Assembly (NCBI GenBank): GCA_963812415.1
Contig: CAWEVH010000043.1
Location: 1-64,000 of the forward strand
Direction of reading: 5' to 3'
From: JACVRW01 sp963812415
Lineage (GTDB): Bacteria > Actinomycetota > Thermoleophilia > Solirubrobacterales > Thermoleophilaceae
Length of the DNA stretch: 64,000 nucleotides
Both the position numbers and the translations under genes were made by a program. Under the pieces are notes generated by a model. That model saw nothing but the letters and a program-made list of their open reading frames with translations, did not search any database and had not been told where the DNA came from. Shown here in pieces: positions 44,921 to 53,298 of the stretch (position 1 is its first letter; each line of letters starts with the position of its first letter).

Positions 44921-45727
44921 GTGCCCCTCACCCCCCTGGCGAACGGCTACGACCAGTTCATCGTCGATCTCGACGGCTGCGTCTGGATCGGCGGCGAGGC
45001 GCTGCCCGGCGCCCCCGAGGCGCTCGAGGACCTGCGCGCCGCGGGCAAGCGCGTCGCGTTCGCCACCAACAACGCCTACGAGGCCGGCGAGGACCTCGTG
45101 GCCGCCCTCTGGCGCATCGGGGTGCGCGCCTCGCTGGCGGACGTGGTGAGCGTCGGCGGGGCGATGCAGCACCTGCTCGCAGAGACGCGCGCGTCGCGGA
45201 CCGCGTTCGTGGTCGGCACCCAGGCCATGGTCCGCCACGTGACCGACGCCGGCCTCAGGGTGCTGAACGGCACCGATCTCGCCTCGCGGTCCGAGGTCGT
45301 GGTGGTGTCCGGCACACCCGAGCTGGTCTACGACGACCTGCGGATCGCCATCCAGGCCGTGAGCCGCGGAGCCGAGCTGCTCGCGACCGCTCGCGACCCC
45401 ACCTATCCGCAGCCGGACGGCCCCTGGCCGGGCACGGGCGCCGTGCTCGCCGCGATCGAGTACGGCTCGGGCGCCACCGCCGAGCTGGTGGGCAAGCCGA
45501 TGCCGCAGCTCTTCCTCACGGCGCTCGACCGCCTGGGAGACGGCCGCACGCTCGTGGTGGGCGACCGGGTGGACTCCGACCTGGCCGCGGCGAAGGCCGC
45601 CGGGCTCGACGCGGCGCTGGTGGCGCCGGACGCCGCGGCGGCGGCCGCTCTCGACGGCTTCGAGCCGCGACCCGTGGCCGTGGCCCCGAGCCTGGCCGAG
45701 ATCCTCGTGGCCGACCGGGCCGCCTGA
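44921..45727 (+). CDS. HAD-IIA family phosphatase (NagD-like)
   Basis: 268 residues. Motif I is IVDLDGCVWIGGEALPGA, motif II includes FATNN, motif III lies in VGKPMPQLF and motif IV is LVVGDRVDSDLAAAKAAGLD. The C2-type cap sits between II and III. Such enzymes dephosphorylate nucleotides or sugar phosphates; 2-phosphoglycolate is another option. Leaderless GTG start. Confidence 0.9.
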   Translation: MPLTPLANGYDQFIVDLDGCVWIGGEALPGAPEALEDLRAAGKRVAFATNNAYEAGEDLVAALWRIGVRASLADVVSVGGAMQHLLAETRASRTAFVVGTQAMVRHVTDAGLRVLNGTDLASRSEVVVVSGTPELVYDDLRIAIQAVSRGAELLATARDPTYPQPDGPWPGTGAVLAAIEYGSGATAELVGKPMPQLFLTALDRLGDGRTLVVGDRVDSDLAAAKAAGLDAALVAPDAAAAAALDGFEPRPVAVAPSLAEILVADRAA

Positions 45728-45739
45728 CGAGCGAGACGG

Positions 45740-46250
45740 TCACCGCTCGAGGGCCTCGAGGCGCTCCTGGACGTCCCCCGCGGGCACGCCGAGCAGCGCG
45801 CACGCCGCCGGCGAAACCGTGAGCCCGGCGCGGGCGGCGCTCGCCAGCGCGTCGGCCGGTGCGACGCCGCGCACGTCGTGCAGGTGCCCGGCACAGACGG
45901 CGGCCGCGAAGTCCGTCCAGCGGTTGCCGTGCACCGCCACGGCTCCCGCGGCCGCGCAGGCGCCTGCGCAGGAACGGCAGCAGCTCCTCGAGCGCCGCGG
46001 CGCCGTCCGCGGTCTCCCCGACCGGAACGTGGTGCCACTCGAGACCGGCCGCCTCGTAGGCCGCCAGGTTGTGGCGGGTGGTCATCGTCGAAACGCAGAG
46101 CCGCACCCCGCGGGCCACGAGGTAGGCGATCTCCGCCTCGCGCCGCTCGGGGCGGTGGCTCCTCCCCCCTCCCCCCGGCCGCTCGAGGCCGCAGAGCTTG
46201 CGCGGGCGCGCCCACCAGATGCGCTTGGGTTCCAACAGCGAGCGTTCCAT
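45740..46250 (-). CDS. Dual-specificity-phosphatase-like protein lacking the catalytic Cys (frameshifted)
   Basis: MERSLLEPKRIWWARPRKLC and VARGVRLCVSTMTTRHNLAA, then GLEWHHVPVGETADGAAALE, resemble the DSP/PTP fold leading to the signature loop. After a shift near 45960 the loop reads AVHGNRWTDFAAAVCAGHL, where HCx5R would be expected; the catalytic Cys and Arg are absent. The tail is ACALLGVPAGDVQERLEALE. Probably a non-catalytic or altered relative. Function unknown. Confidence 0.55.
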
Positions 46251-46303
46251 GAGAGGTGAAGGCGCCGCCGTCCGAATCTCGCCCCGGTATCCTGCGACCC
46301 GTC

Positions 46304-47122
46304 ATGTGCCGTGTGTTCGGCTGCGTCAGCTCGGAGCCGGTGTCCGTCCGGCACGAGTTGCTCGACGCCAGGAATCCGCTGATCCGCCAGTCCGAGGAGC
46401 ACGACTCGGGCTGGGGGATCGCCGTGTACGAGCGGCCCGAGGGGTGCGAGCCGCAGCTCGTGCGCTTCCCCGAGGCCGCCTACGCCGACGCGGACTTCGT
46501 CGCGGCCACCGACCTGCGCGGGCGGATCGTGAACGTCCACGTGCGGCGGGCGACGATGGGCGACCTCGCGCCGGAGAACACCCATCCGTTCCAGCTCGGC
46601 CCCTACACCTTCGGGCACAACGGCACGGTCCTGCGCTATCCGCGCCTGCTCTCACCCGGCATGCGGCGCCCGCGCGGCGACACGGACAGCGAGCACCTCT
46701 TCAACCTGCTGATGCACGACTACGACCCCGGCGATCCGATCGAGAGCCTCCGGCACACGATCGCCGCCGCCGTCGAGCGCTCGCCCTTCTCCGGCCTCAA
46801 CTTGCTGTTCACGGACGGCGAGCGGCTGTTCGCCTATCGCCTCGGCCTGTTCGAGCTGCACTGGCTCGCCAGGCCCGGCCAGCTGCTCGTGGCATCGGAG
46901 AAGGTCACCGACGAGCCCTGGCACACGGTCCAGCAGGACGTCCTTCTCGTGCTCGACCCCGACGACCTCGAGGAGCCGCATGCCGAGCGCCTGCTCGGCG
47001 ACGAGCGTGTCGCGAACGCGCGAATCCAGAAGGTCGACCACTCGCCTCACCTGCGAGGCGCCGAGCGCGGCCAGGCGGCCGCCGAACGCGCACGCGAAGC
47101 AGCAGCGGCGGCCGCCGAGTGA
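46304..47122 (+). CDS. Class II glutamine amidotransferase
   Basis: 272 residues beginning MCRVFGCVSSEPVSVRHELL. Cys2 is the N-terminal nucleophile of the Ntn-hydrolase fold, so the ATG at 46304 is required as start. HDSGWGIAVYERPEG, NVHVRRATMG, ENTHPFQLGPYTFGHNGTVL and SEHLF match YafJ/EgtC-type glutaminase domains. The partner reaction is unknown. First of five overlapping genes ending with gatD; its stop shares GTGA with the next start. Confidence 0.85.
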   Translation: MCRVFGCVSSEPVSVRHELLDARNPLIRQSEEHDSGWGIAVYERPEGCEPQLVRFPEAAYADADFVAATDLRGRIVNVHVRRATMGDLAPENTHPFQLGPYTFGHNGTVLRYPRLLSPGMRRPRGDTDSEHLFNLLMHDYDPGDPIESLRHTIAAAVERSPFSGLNLLFTDGERLFAYRLGLFELHWLARPGQLLVASEKVTDEPWHTVQQDVLLVLDPDDLEEPHAERLLGDERVANARIQKVDHSPHLRGAERGQAAAERAREAAAAAAE

Positions 47123-47995
47123 GCCGCCGCTTCGCGCTGCTGGTCAACCCGGCCTCCGGGGGCGGGAAGGCGCTCAGCGCCCTGCCTGCCGTGCACGCCG
47201 AGCTGGACGCGCTCGGAGCCGCGCACCGCACGATCACCACGCGCAGCATCGAGCACGCCGGCGAGGAGGCCGCGCGCGCCGCCGAGCAGGGCGAGACCGT
47301 GGTCGCGCTCGGTGGCGACGGCCTGCTGCGGCCGCTGGCCGGCGCGCTCAAGGGCACCGACACGGCCGTCGCCCTGATCCCCTGCGGGCGTGGCAACGAC
47401 CTCGCGCGCGTGCTCGAGATCCCGGACGACCCGGCGGCGGCCGCGCGGCTCGCCGTCCAGGGGATGGAGCGACTGCTCGACGTCGCGAGCGTGGACGGCA
47501 CGCCGTTCATGGGCATCGCGAGCTTCGGCTTCGACTCGGACGCCAACCGGATCGCCAACGAGGCGCGCTTCGTGAAGGGCGACGCGGTCTATCTCTACGC
47601 CGCCCTGCGCGCCCTCGCGGGTTGGAAGCCCGCGCGCTTCACGGTCAGCGTCGACGGCGACCGGCACGAGCTGACCGGCTACTCGGTGGTGGTCGGCAAC
47701 TCGCGCGCGTACGGCGGCGGCATGTACGTGCTGCCCCAAGCCGTGCTCGACGACGGGCTGCTCGACGTGATGCTGGCGAAGCGGGCTTCGAAGCTGACCT
47801 TCCTGCGCGAGCTGCCGAAAGCTGTTCAAGGGAGCGCATCTCGACTCGCCGCACGCCGAGTTCCTTCGCGGAGCCGAGGTCGAGGTGGCGTCCGACCGCC
47901 CCTTCGTGATCTATGCCGACGGCGACCCGATCGGCGCGACGCCCGCCACCGTCCGCGTCGAGCGGCGCTGCCTGCGCGTCGTCGCGCCGGCCTGA
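47119..47995 (+). CDS. Diacylglycerol kinase-like lipid kinase (frameshifted)
   Basis: FALLVNPASGGGKALSALPA (NPxSG), VVALGGDGLLRPLAGAL (in the GGDGT position) and LIPCGRGNDLARVLEIPDD (GTGND-like, here GRGND) are the DagK/YegS motifs. A shift near 47818 precedes the C-terminal part: KGAHLDSPHAEFLRG, FVIYADGDPIG. About 290 residues when joined. It phosphorylates a lipid alcohol, perhaps diacylglycerol or undecaprenol. Both ends overlap neighbours (GTGA, TGATG). Confidence 0.85.
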
Positions 47996-49350
47996 TGTTC
48001 CGCCTGGCGCGCGCACTCGCCCGCGCGGCCCGGGCCGCGAGCCGCCGCCTGGGCCGCACCGGCGGTACCACCGCTCCGGGTCGCATGCTGCTGAAGCTCT
48101 CGCCCGGGGCGCTCGGGAGGATGGCCGGGGAGCTCGACGACGGCTCGCTGCTGGTGTCGGCCACGAACGGCAAGACCACGACGTCCGCGATGCTTGCCGG
48201 GGCGCTCGAGGAGGCCGGCACGCCCGTGGTCCACAACCGCGCGGGATCCAACATGGCCTGGGGCGTCGCCACCGCGCTGCTCGACGCCGGCCGCCGCCCC
48301 GGCCAGCTCGGGCTGTTCGAGGTGGACGAGGCGTGGCTCCCGAGCGTGGCCCGCGAGCTGCGCCCGCGCCTGCTGCTGCTCTCGAACCTGTTCCGCGACC
48401 AGCTCGACCGCTACGGCGAGCTCGAGCTCCTGGCCGACCGCTGGGCCGAGCTCGTGGCGGAGCTCGACGGCAGGGCGAGTTTCGTCCTGAACGCCGACGA
48501 CCCGCTCGTGGCCGACCTCGGCCGCGGTCGTGAGCGCGTGACCTACTTCGGGGTCGAGGACGACAGCCAGGCGCTGCTCGGCATGCAGCACGCCGCCGAC
48601 TCCAAGCACTGCCGCAACTGCGGGAGCGCCTACGAGTACGAGGCGATCTACCTCGGGCACCTCGGTCGCTACCGCTGTCCCAACTGCGGCCGGGAGCGGC
48701 CGCGACCCGCGGTGGCCGCCACACGCGTCGAGCTCGACGGGATGTCGGGCTCGCTGGTCGACCTGCGCACTCCCGAGGGCGAGCTGTCGGTGCGCCTGCC
48801 GGTGCCCGGGCTCTACAACGTCTACAACGCCGTGGCCGCCGCCGCAACGGCCCTCGAGCTGGGCGTGCCGCTCGCCACCATCGGCGACGCGCTCACGAGC
48901 TTCTCCGGCTCCTTCGGCCGCGTCGAGACGATCCCGATCGACGGGCGACGGGTCTCGATCCTCCTCATCAAGAATCCGGCCGGGGCGAACGAGGTGCTGC
49001 GAACGCTCCTGCTCGAGGAGGGGCGGCTCGACCTCTGGATCGCGCTCAACGACAACACCGCCGACGGCCGGGACATCTCGTGGGTCTGGGATGCCGACTT
49101 CGAGGTGCTCGCCGGCCGCGTGCGGCGGGTCACCTGCTCCGGCACGCGCGCCGAGGAGATGGCGCTGCGGCTGAAGTACGCCGACATCGGCGCCGAGCTG
49201 ACGGTCGATCGCGACCTCGGTTCCTCGCTCGACGGCGCGCTCGGGAGCGCGGCCGGCGAGCGCGTCTTCGCGCTGCCCACCTATACCGCGCTGCTCGAGC
49301 TGCGCGACCTGCTGGCGCGCCGCGGCCTGGCGAGGCGCTGGTCGGAATGA
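47995..49350 (+). CDS. murT: Lipid II isoglutaminyl synthase, ligase subunit
   Basis: 451 residues. Mur ligase P-loop LLVSATNGKTTTSAMLAGAL, the MurT zinc ribbon (CRNCGSAYEYE and YRCPNCGRER, four cysteines), and the C-terminal DUF1727 region NPAGANEVLRTLL. With GatD it amidates the D-Glu of lipid II to D-iso-Gln, using glutamine-derived ammonia and ATP. Unlike most genomes, a methyltransferase gene separates it from gatD. It overlaps both neighbours. Confidence 0.95.
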   Translation: MFRLARALARAARAASRRLGRTGGTTAPGRMLLKLSPGALGRMAGELDDGSLLVSATNGKTTTSAMLAGALEEAGTPVVHNRAGSNMAWGVATALLDAGRRPGQLGLFEVDEAWLPSVARELRPRLLLLSNLFRDQLDRYGELELLADRWAELVAELDGRASFVLNADDPLVADLGRGRERVTYFGVEDDSQALLGMQHAADSKHCRNCGSAYEYEAIYLGHLGRYRCPNCGRERPRPAVAATRVELDGMSGSLVDLRTPEGELSVRLPVPGLYNVYNAVAAAATALELGVPLATIGDALTSFSGSFGRVETIPIDGRRVSILLIKNPAGANEVLRTLLLEEGRLDLWIALNDNTADGRDISWVWDADFEVLAGRVRRVTCSGTRAEEMALRLKYADIGAELTVDRDLGSSLDGALGSAAGERVFALPTYTALLELRDLLARRGLARRWSE

Positions 49351-50060
49351 GCGGCCGGGCGGCGATCTGGCACGACGTGGAGAACGGCGCCTACGCCGCC
49401 GACCTGCCGCTCTGGCGCGAGCTGGCCTCCGCCGCGGACGGGCCGATCCTCGACCTGGGAGCCGGAACGGGCCGCGTGGCCCGCGACCTGCAGGCGAAGG
49501 GCCACGTGGTCCACGCCCTCGACTCCGACCCGGAGCTGCTTGCGGTGCTGGCCGAGCGCGCCCCGGGCGTCGAGACGGTCGCGGCCGACGCCCGCTCGTT
49601 CGAGCTCGACCGGCGCTTCGGGCTGATCCTCGCCCCGATGCAGCTGGCCCACATCCTCGGCGGCCCGGCGGAGCGGCTTGCCATGCTGAAGCGAGTGGAG
49701 CGGCATCTACTGCCCGCCGGGCGCTTCGCGGCGGCGCTCACCAACCCCTTCGACGCGCTCGACGAGGAGGATCGCTCGCCCCCCTACCCCGACATGATCG
49801 AGCGCGACGGCTGGGTGTTCTCGAGCCAGCCGGTCTGGGTGGGTGAGGAGGCCGGGCGGGTGATCGTGGAGCGCCGGCGCCAGGCCGTCTCGCCCCGGGG
49901 AGCGCTCGAGGAGGAGATCGCCCCGATCGCGTTCGACCTGGTGAGCGTCGACGAGTTCGAGGCCGAGGCCCGCGACGCCGGGCTCGTGCCGGAGGCTCGC
50001 CACCTGATCCCGGAGACCGCCGATCACATCGGCAGCATGGTGGTCGTATGCCGGCGCTGA
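49347..50060 (+). CDS. Class I SAM-dependent methyltransferase inside the murT-gatD operon
   Basis: 237 residues. Motif I is ILDLGAGTGRVARDLQAKGH, with ALDSDPELLAVLAERA as the second strand and acidic ribose-binding residue. LAPMQLAHILGGPAERLAML and LLPAGRFAAALTNPFDA follow. The substrate is unknown. It starts inside ATGA at the murT stop and ends 13 nt inside gatD, so it is part of the same coupled unit and may act on the same pathway. Confidence 0.85.
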   Translation: MSGRAAIWHDVENGAYAADLPLWRELASAADGPILDLGAGTGRVARDLQAKGHVVHALDSDPELLAVLAERAPGVETVAADARSFELDRRFGLILAPMQLAHILGGPAERLAMLKRVERHLLPAGRFAAALTNPFDALDEEDRSPPYPDMIERDGWVFSSQPVWVGEEAGRVIVERRRQAVSPRGALEEEIAPIAFDLVSVDEFEAEARDAGLVPEARHLIPETADHIGSMVVVCRR

Positions 50061-50776
50061 GGGTCTGCTCGCTCTACCCCGAGCTGATGAACATCTACGC
50101 CGACCGCGGCAACATCGCGGTCCTGCGGGCGCGCTGCGAGTGGCGCGGCATGGGCTTCGAGCACGCGTCCGTGAGCCTCGGGCAGCCGCTCGATCCGGAC
50201 GCCCACGATCTCTTCTACATGGGCGGCGGTCAGGACCGCGATCAGGTGGCCGTGGCGCACGACATGGCGGAGACCAAGCGCGAGGCGCTGCACGCCGCGG
50301 CCGAGCGCGACGCCGTGGTGCTGGCCGTGTGCGGTGGCTACCAGCTGCTCGGCCACTCCTACGAGCTGGGCGGCGAGCTGCTGCCGGGCGTCGGCCTCGT
50401 GGACCTGCGAACGGTGCGCGAGCCCGGGCCGAGGCTGATCGGCAACTGCGCGATCGAGGCCGACCTGGGCGGCGGGCCGCGCGTGATCGCGGGCTTCGAG
50501 AACCACGGGGGGCGCACCTACCTCGGCGCCGGTGAGCGGCCGCTCGGACGGGTGCTTGCCGGGCACGGCAACAACGACCGCGACGGCTTCGAGGGCGTGC
50601 GCCGCAACGGCGTGATCGGCACCTACCTGCACGGCCCGCTCCTGCCCAAGAACGTCTGGCTGGCGGACCGCCTGATCGAGCTCGCGCTCGGGGTCGAGCT
50701 CGAGCCGTTGCCCGGCGACGAGGTGGAAGCCGCGGCGCACGCCTCCGCGCGGCGGGCGGCCGGCGTGCCGGCCTGA
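50048..50776 (+). CDS. gatD: Lipid II isoglutaminyl synthase, glutaminase subunit
   Basis: 242 residues. LYPELMNIYADRGNIAVLRA is the GatD N-terminus, VVLAVCGGYQLLGHSYELGG the class I (triad) nucleophile Cys, and GVIGTYLHGPLLPKN the catalytic His region. It supplies ammonia to MurT. Overlaps the methyltransferase gene by 13 nt and ends the operon. Confidence 0.95.
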   Translation: MPALRVCSLYPELMNIYADRGNIAVLRARCEWRGMGFEHASVSLGQPLDPDAHDLFYMGGGQDRDQVAVAHDMAETKREALHAAAERDAVVLAVCGGYQLLGHSYELGGELLPGVGLVDLRTVREPGPRLIGNCAIEADLGGGPRVIAGFENHGGRTYLGAGERPLGRVLAGHGNNDRDGFEGVRRNGVIGTYLHGPLLPKNVWLADRLIELALGVELEPLPGDEVEAAAHASARRAAGVPA

Positions 50777-50802
50777 GGGCGCCTAGCGCCCGACGACGGG
50801 GC

Positions 50803-52544
50803 TCAGCGCCCTGTCGTGCCGAGCACGCGCAGCACCTCGGACACCGAGGTCACACCGCGCCTGATCTTCTCGACCCCGTCCTCGCGCAGCGTGCGCATGC
50901 CCTCCTCGCGAGCGACGACGCGAAGCTCGTCGGCGCTGGCGTGGTCGAGGATCAGCCGCCTGATCGACTCGCTCACCAGCATCACCTCATAGAGGCCGAT
51001 GCGGCCGCGGAAGCCCGTCTGCCCGCAGCGCACGCAGCCCACCGGCTCGTGTGCCGTGAAGCCCCGCGCCACGTCGAAGCCGTTCTCGGCGAGCACGTCC
51101 TTCGAGAGCTTGATCGAGGTTGCGCAGTCGCAGAGCCGGCGCACCAGGCGCTGTGCCACGACGCACTCGATGCCCGAGGCGATGAGAAACGGCTCGATGC
51201 CCATCTCGATCATGCGCGCGGCGGCGAGCGGCGCGTCGTTGGTGTGCAGCGTCGTGAGCACGAGGTGGCCGGTCAGGGCCGCCTCGATCGCGATCTGGCG
51301 GTCTCGCGGTCGCGCACCTCGCCGACCATGATCACGTCCGGGTCGGCGCGGACCATGGAGCGCAGTCCGTGCGGGAAGGTGACCCCCGCCTTGGCGTTCA
51401 CCTGCACCTGCTTCACGCCCTGGAGCTCGTACTCGACCGGGTCCTCCACGGTGATCAAGGTGCGGTCCGGCGTGTTGACCTCCATGAGGGCCGCGTAGAG
51501 CGTGGTGGTCTTGCCCGAGCCCGTAGGGCCGGTCACGAGCACCGCCCCGTGGGTCGCCCGCACGGCGGCCTGGAAGCGCTCGCGCTCGTCCTGCTCCATG
51601 CCGAGCCGGTCGAGGTCCATCACCAGGGTGCCCTTGTCGAGGATGCGCATCACCACGGCCTCGCCGCGGACGACGGGGAGCGTGGCCACGCGCAGGTCGA
51701 CGTACTTGCCGTCGACGGAGAGGCCGATCCGGCCGTCCTGGGGCAGCCGGCGCTCGGCGATGTCGAGCTCGGCCATGATCTTGATCCGCGAGATGAGTCC
51801 CGGAGCCAGGTGCCGCGGGACGGTGGTGGAGTCGAACACCACGCCGTCGACGCGGAAGCGCACGCGCATGTCCGAGGCGCGCGGCTCGAAGTGGATGTCC
51901 GACGCGCCGCGCCGCACCGCGTCCGCGATGACCGAATGCACGAGCTTCACCACCGGCGCCTCGTCGGCGGACTCGCGCAGCTCGATCACCTGCGCGGCCT
52001 CCTCCGCGTCGTCGGTCTCGTCCACCACCTGCTGGACCGACTCCGCGAGCGTGGAGAGCGAGCCGACCAGGGCATCGATGTCCTCGGGGGAGGCCACCGC
52101 GCGGCGGACCTCGTAGCCGGTGGCCATCGTGATGTCGTCGAGCGCGAGCAGGTTCGCCGGGTCGGCGGTCGCCACCAGCAGCGTGCGCTCCCCGAGGAAA
52201 GCGACCGGCACGGTCTGATAGCGGCGCGCCTGGAGCACGTCGATCAGCGCGGTGGCGCCCTTGTCGACGTCGAAGCTGTTGAGGTCCACGTAGTCGAGCC
52301 CGTTGCGCTCGGCGAGCGCCTGCGCGAGCTGGGCGGAGTCGACGATGCCGGCCTCGATCAGCGCCTGGCCGAGCGGCATCCCCTGCGAGCGGCCCTCCGA
52401 GACGACCCGCTCGACCAGCTCGCGCTCGGCGAAGCCGAGCTGGACGATCACGTCGCCGATCCTGCGCTTGACCCCGGTTCGCTTGCTGGGCGGGATCAGT
52501 CCGGGCACGGGAAACGGGCCCGCAGAGGCAACCTGGGCTTCCAT
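50803..52544 (-). CDS. Type II secretion/type IV pilus assembly ATPase (frameshifted)
   Basis: N-terminal MshEN-like domain (GDVIVQLGFAERELVERVVS), then the ATPase core: Walker A VLVTGPTGSGKTTTLYAALM, Asp box ITVEDPVEYELQGVKQVQVN, Walker B PDVIMVGEVRDRETA. A one-base shift near 51297 precedes IAIEAALTGHLVLTTLHTND (His box). The zinc site is LVRRLCDCATS and VGCVRCGQTGFRGRIG; the first pair is CxC, not the usual CxxC. About 579 residues. It powers pilus or pseudopilus assembly; no other pil/gsp gene is in the window. Confidence 0.9.
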
Positions 52545-52572
52545 ACCCCACTCGTATCGGCAAGAGCGGGCG

Positions 52573-52938
52573 CTAAATGAAGCGAGCCCGCGCGTGGGCG
52601 ACGGCTGCGATCGCGCTCTCCCTGTCGGGGCAAACGCCCAGGATGCCGACCATGTCTGTGACCTCGAAGACGCGGTAGAGCGGGCCGGGCGGGCAGACCA
52701 CGGCGAAGCCGAGTCCGCGACGGCCCACGCGGCGCTGGGCGTTGATCAGGAGCGCGAGTCCGGTCGAGTCCATGAACTCGACCAGGCTGAGGTCCACGAT
52801 CAGCGGCCCGGTGCCGTCGCTGACCGCCTGGTTGAGCACAGGGATCAGCCGCGGCGACGTCGCGATGTCGATCTCCCCCTCGACGGCGACGAAGTCGATT
52901 CCGTCAGCCGACGAGCGCTCCACGGCGAGCGCTTGCAC
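52573..52938 (-). CDS. STAS-domain anti-anti-sigma factor
   Basis: 121 residues. FVAVEGEIDIATSPRLIPVL and VDLSLVEFMDSTGLALLINA are the STAS core, with the phosphorylatable serine in DSTG. It probably frees a sigma factor by binding an anti-sigma kinase; no kinase gene is adjacent. GTG start 6 nt after TAGAGT (52950-52945), a clear leaderless case, divergent from the MazG-like gene. Confidence 0.9.
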   Translation of the reverse strand: MQALAVERSSADGIDFVAVEGEIDIATSPRLIPVLNQAVSDGTGPLIVDLSLVEFMDSTGLALLINAQRRVGRRGLGFAVVCPPGPLYRVFEVTDMVGILGVCPDRESAIAAVAHARARFI

Positions 52939-52968
52939 GTCCTCACTCTACGTTAAGTTGGCTACGGC

Positions 52969-53298
52969 ATGGAGCTCGCCGACTACCAGCGCCGGTCCAG
53001 GACCACCGCCGTGTACCCCAACGCGGGCACGAACATCACCTATCCCGCGCTCGGCCTCTGCGGCGAGGCCGGCGAGGCCGCCGAGAAGGTCAAGAAGGCG
53101 ATCCGCGACGACGGCGGCGAGCTCACCCCGGCGCGCCGCGAGGCGCTGGCCGCCGAGCTCGGCGACGTGCTCTGGTATCTCGCGCAGCTGGCCACCGAGG
53201 CCGGCCTCGACCTCGACGAGATCGCCGAGGAGAACCTCGACAAGCTGCTCTCGCGCCGCGACCGGGGCGTGCTGCAGGGCAGCGGGGACCAGCGCTAG
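52969..53298 (+). CDS. MazG-like NTP pyrophosphohydrolase
   Basis: 109 residues, a single MazG module. GLCGEAGEAAEKVKKAI and LAAELGDVLWYLAQLATEAG supply the ExxE and ExxD magnesium ligands. It probably hydrolyses non-canonical or excess nucleoside triphosphates. Its TAG stop overlaps the TAG stop of the convergent hflX within the palindrome CTAG (53295-53298). Confidence 0.85.
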   Translation: MELADYQRRSRTTAVYPNAGTNITYPALGLCGEAGEAAEKVKKAIRDDGGELTPARREALAAELGDVLWYLAQLATEAGLDLDEIAEENLDKLLSRRDRGVLQGSGDQR

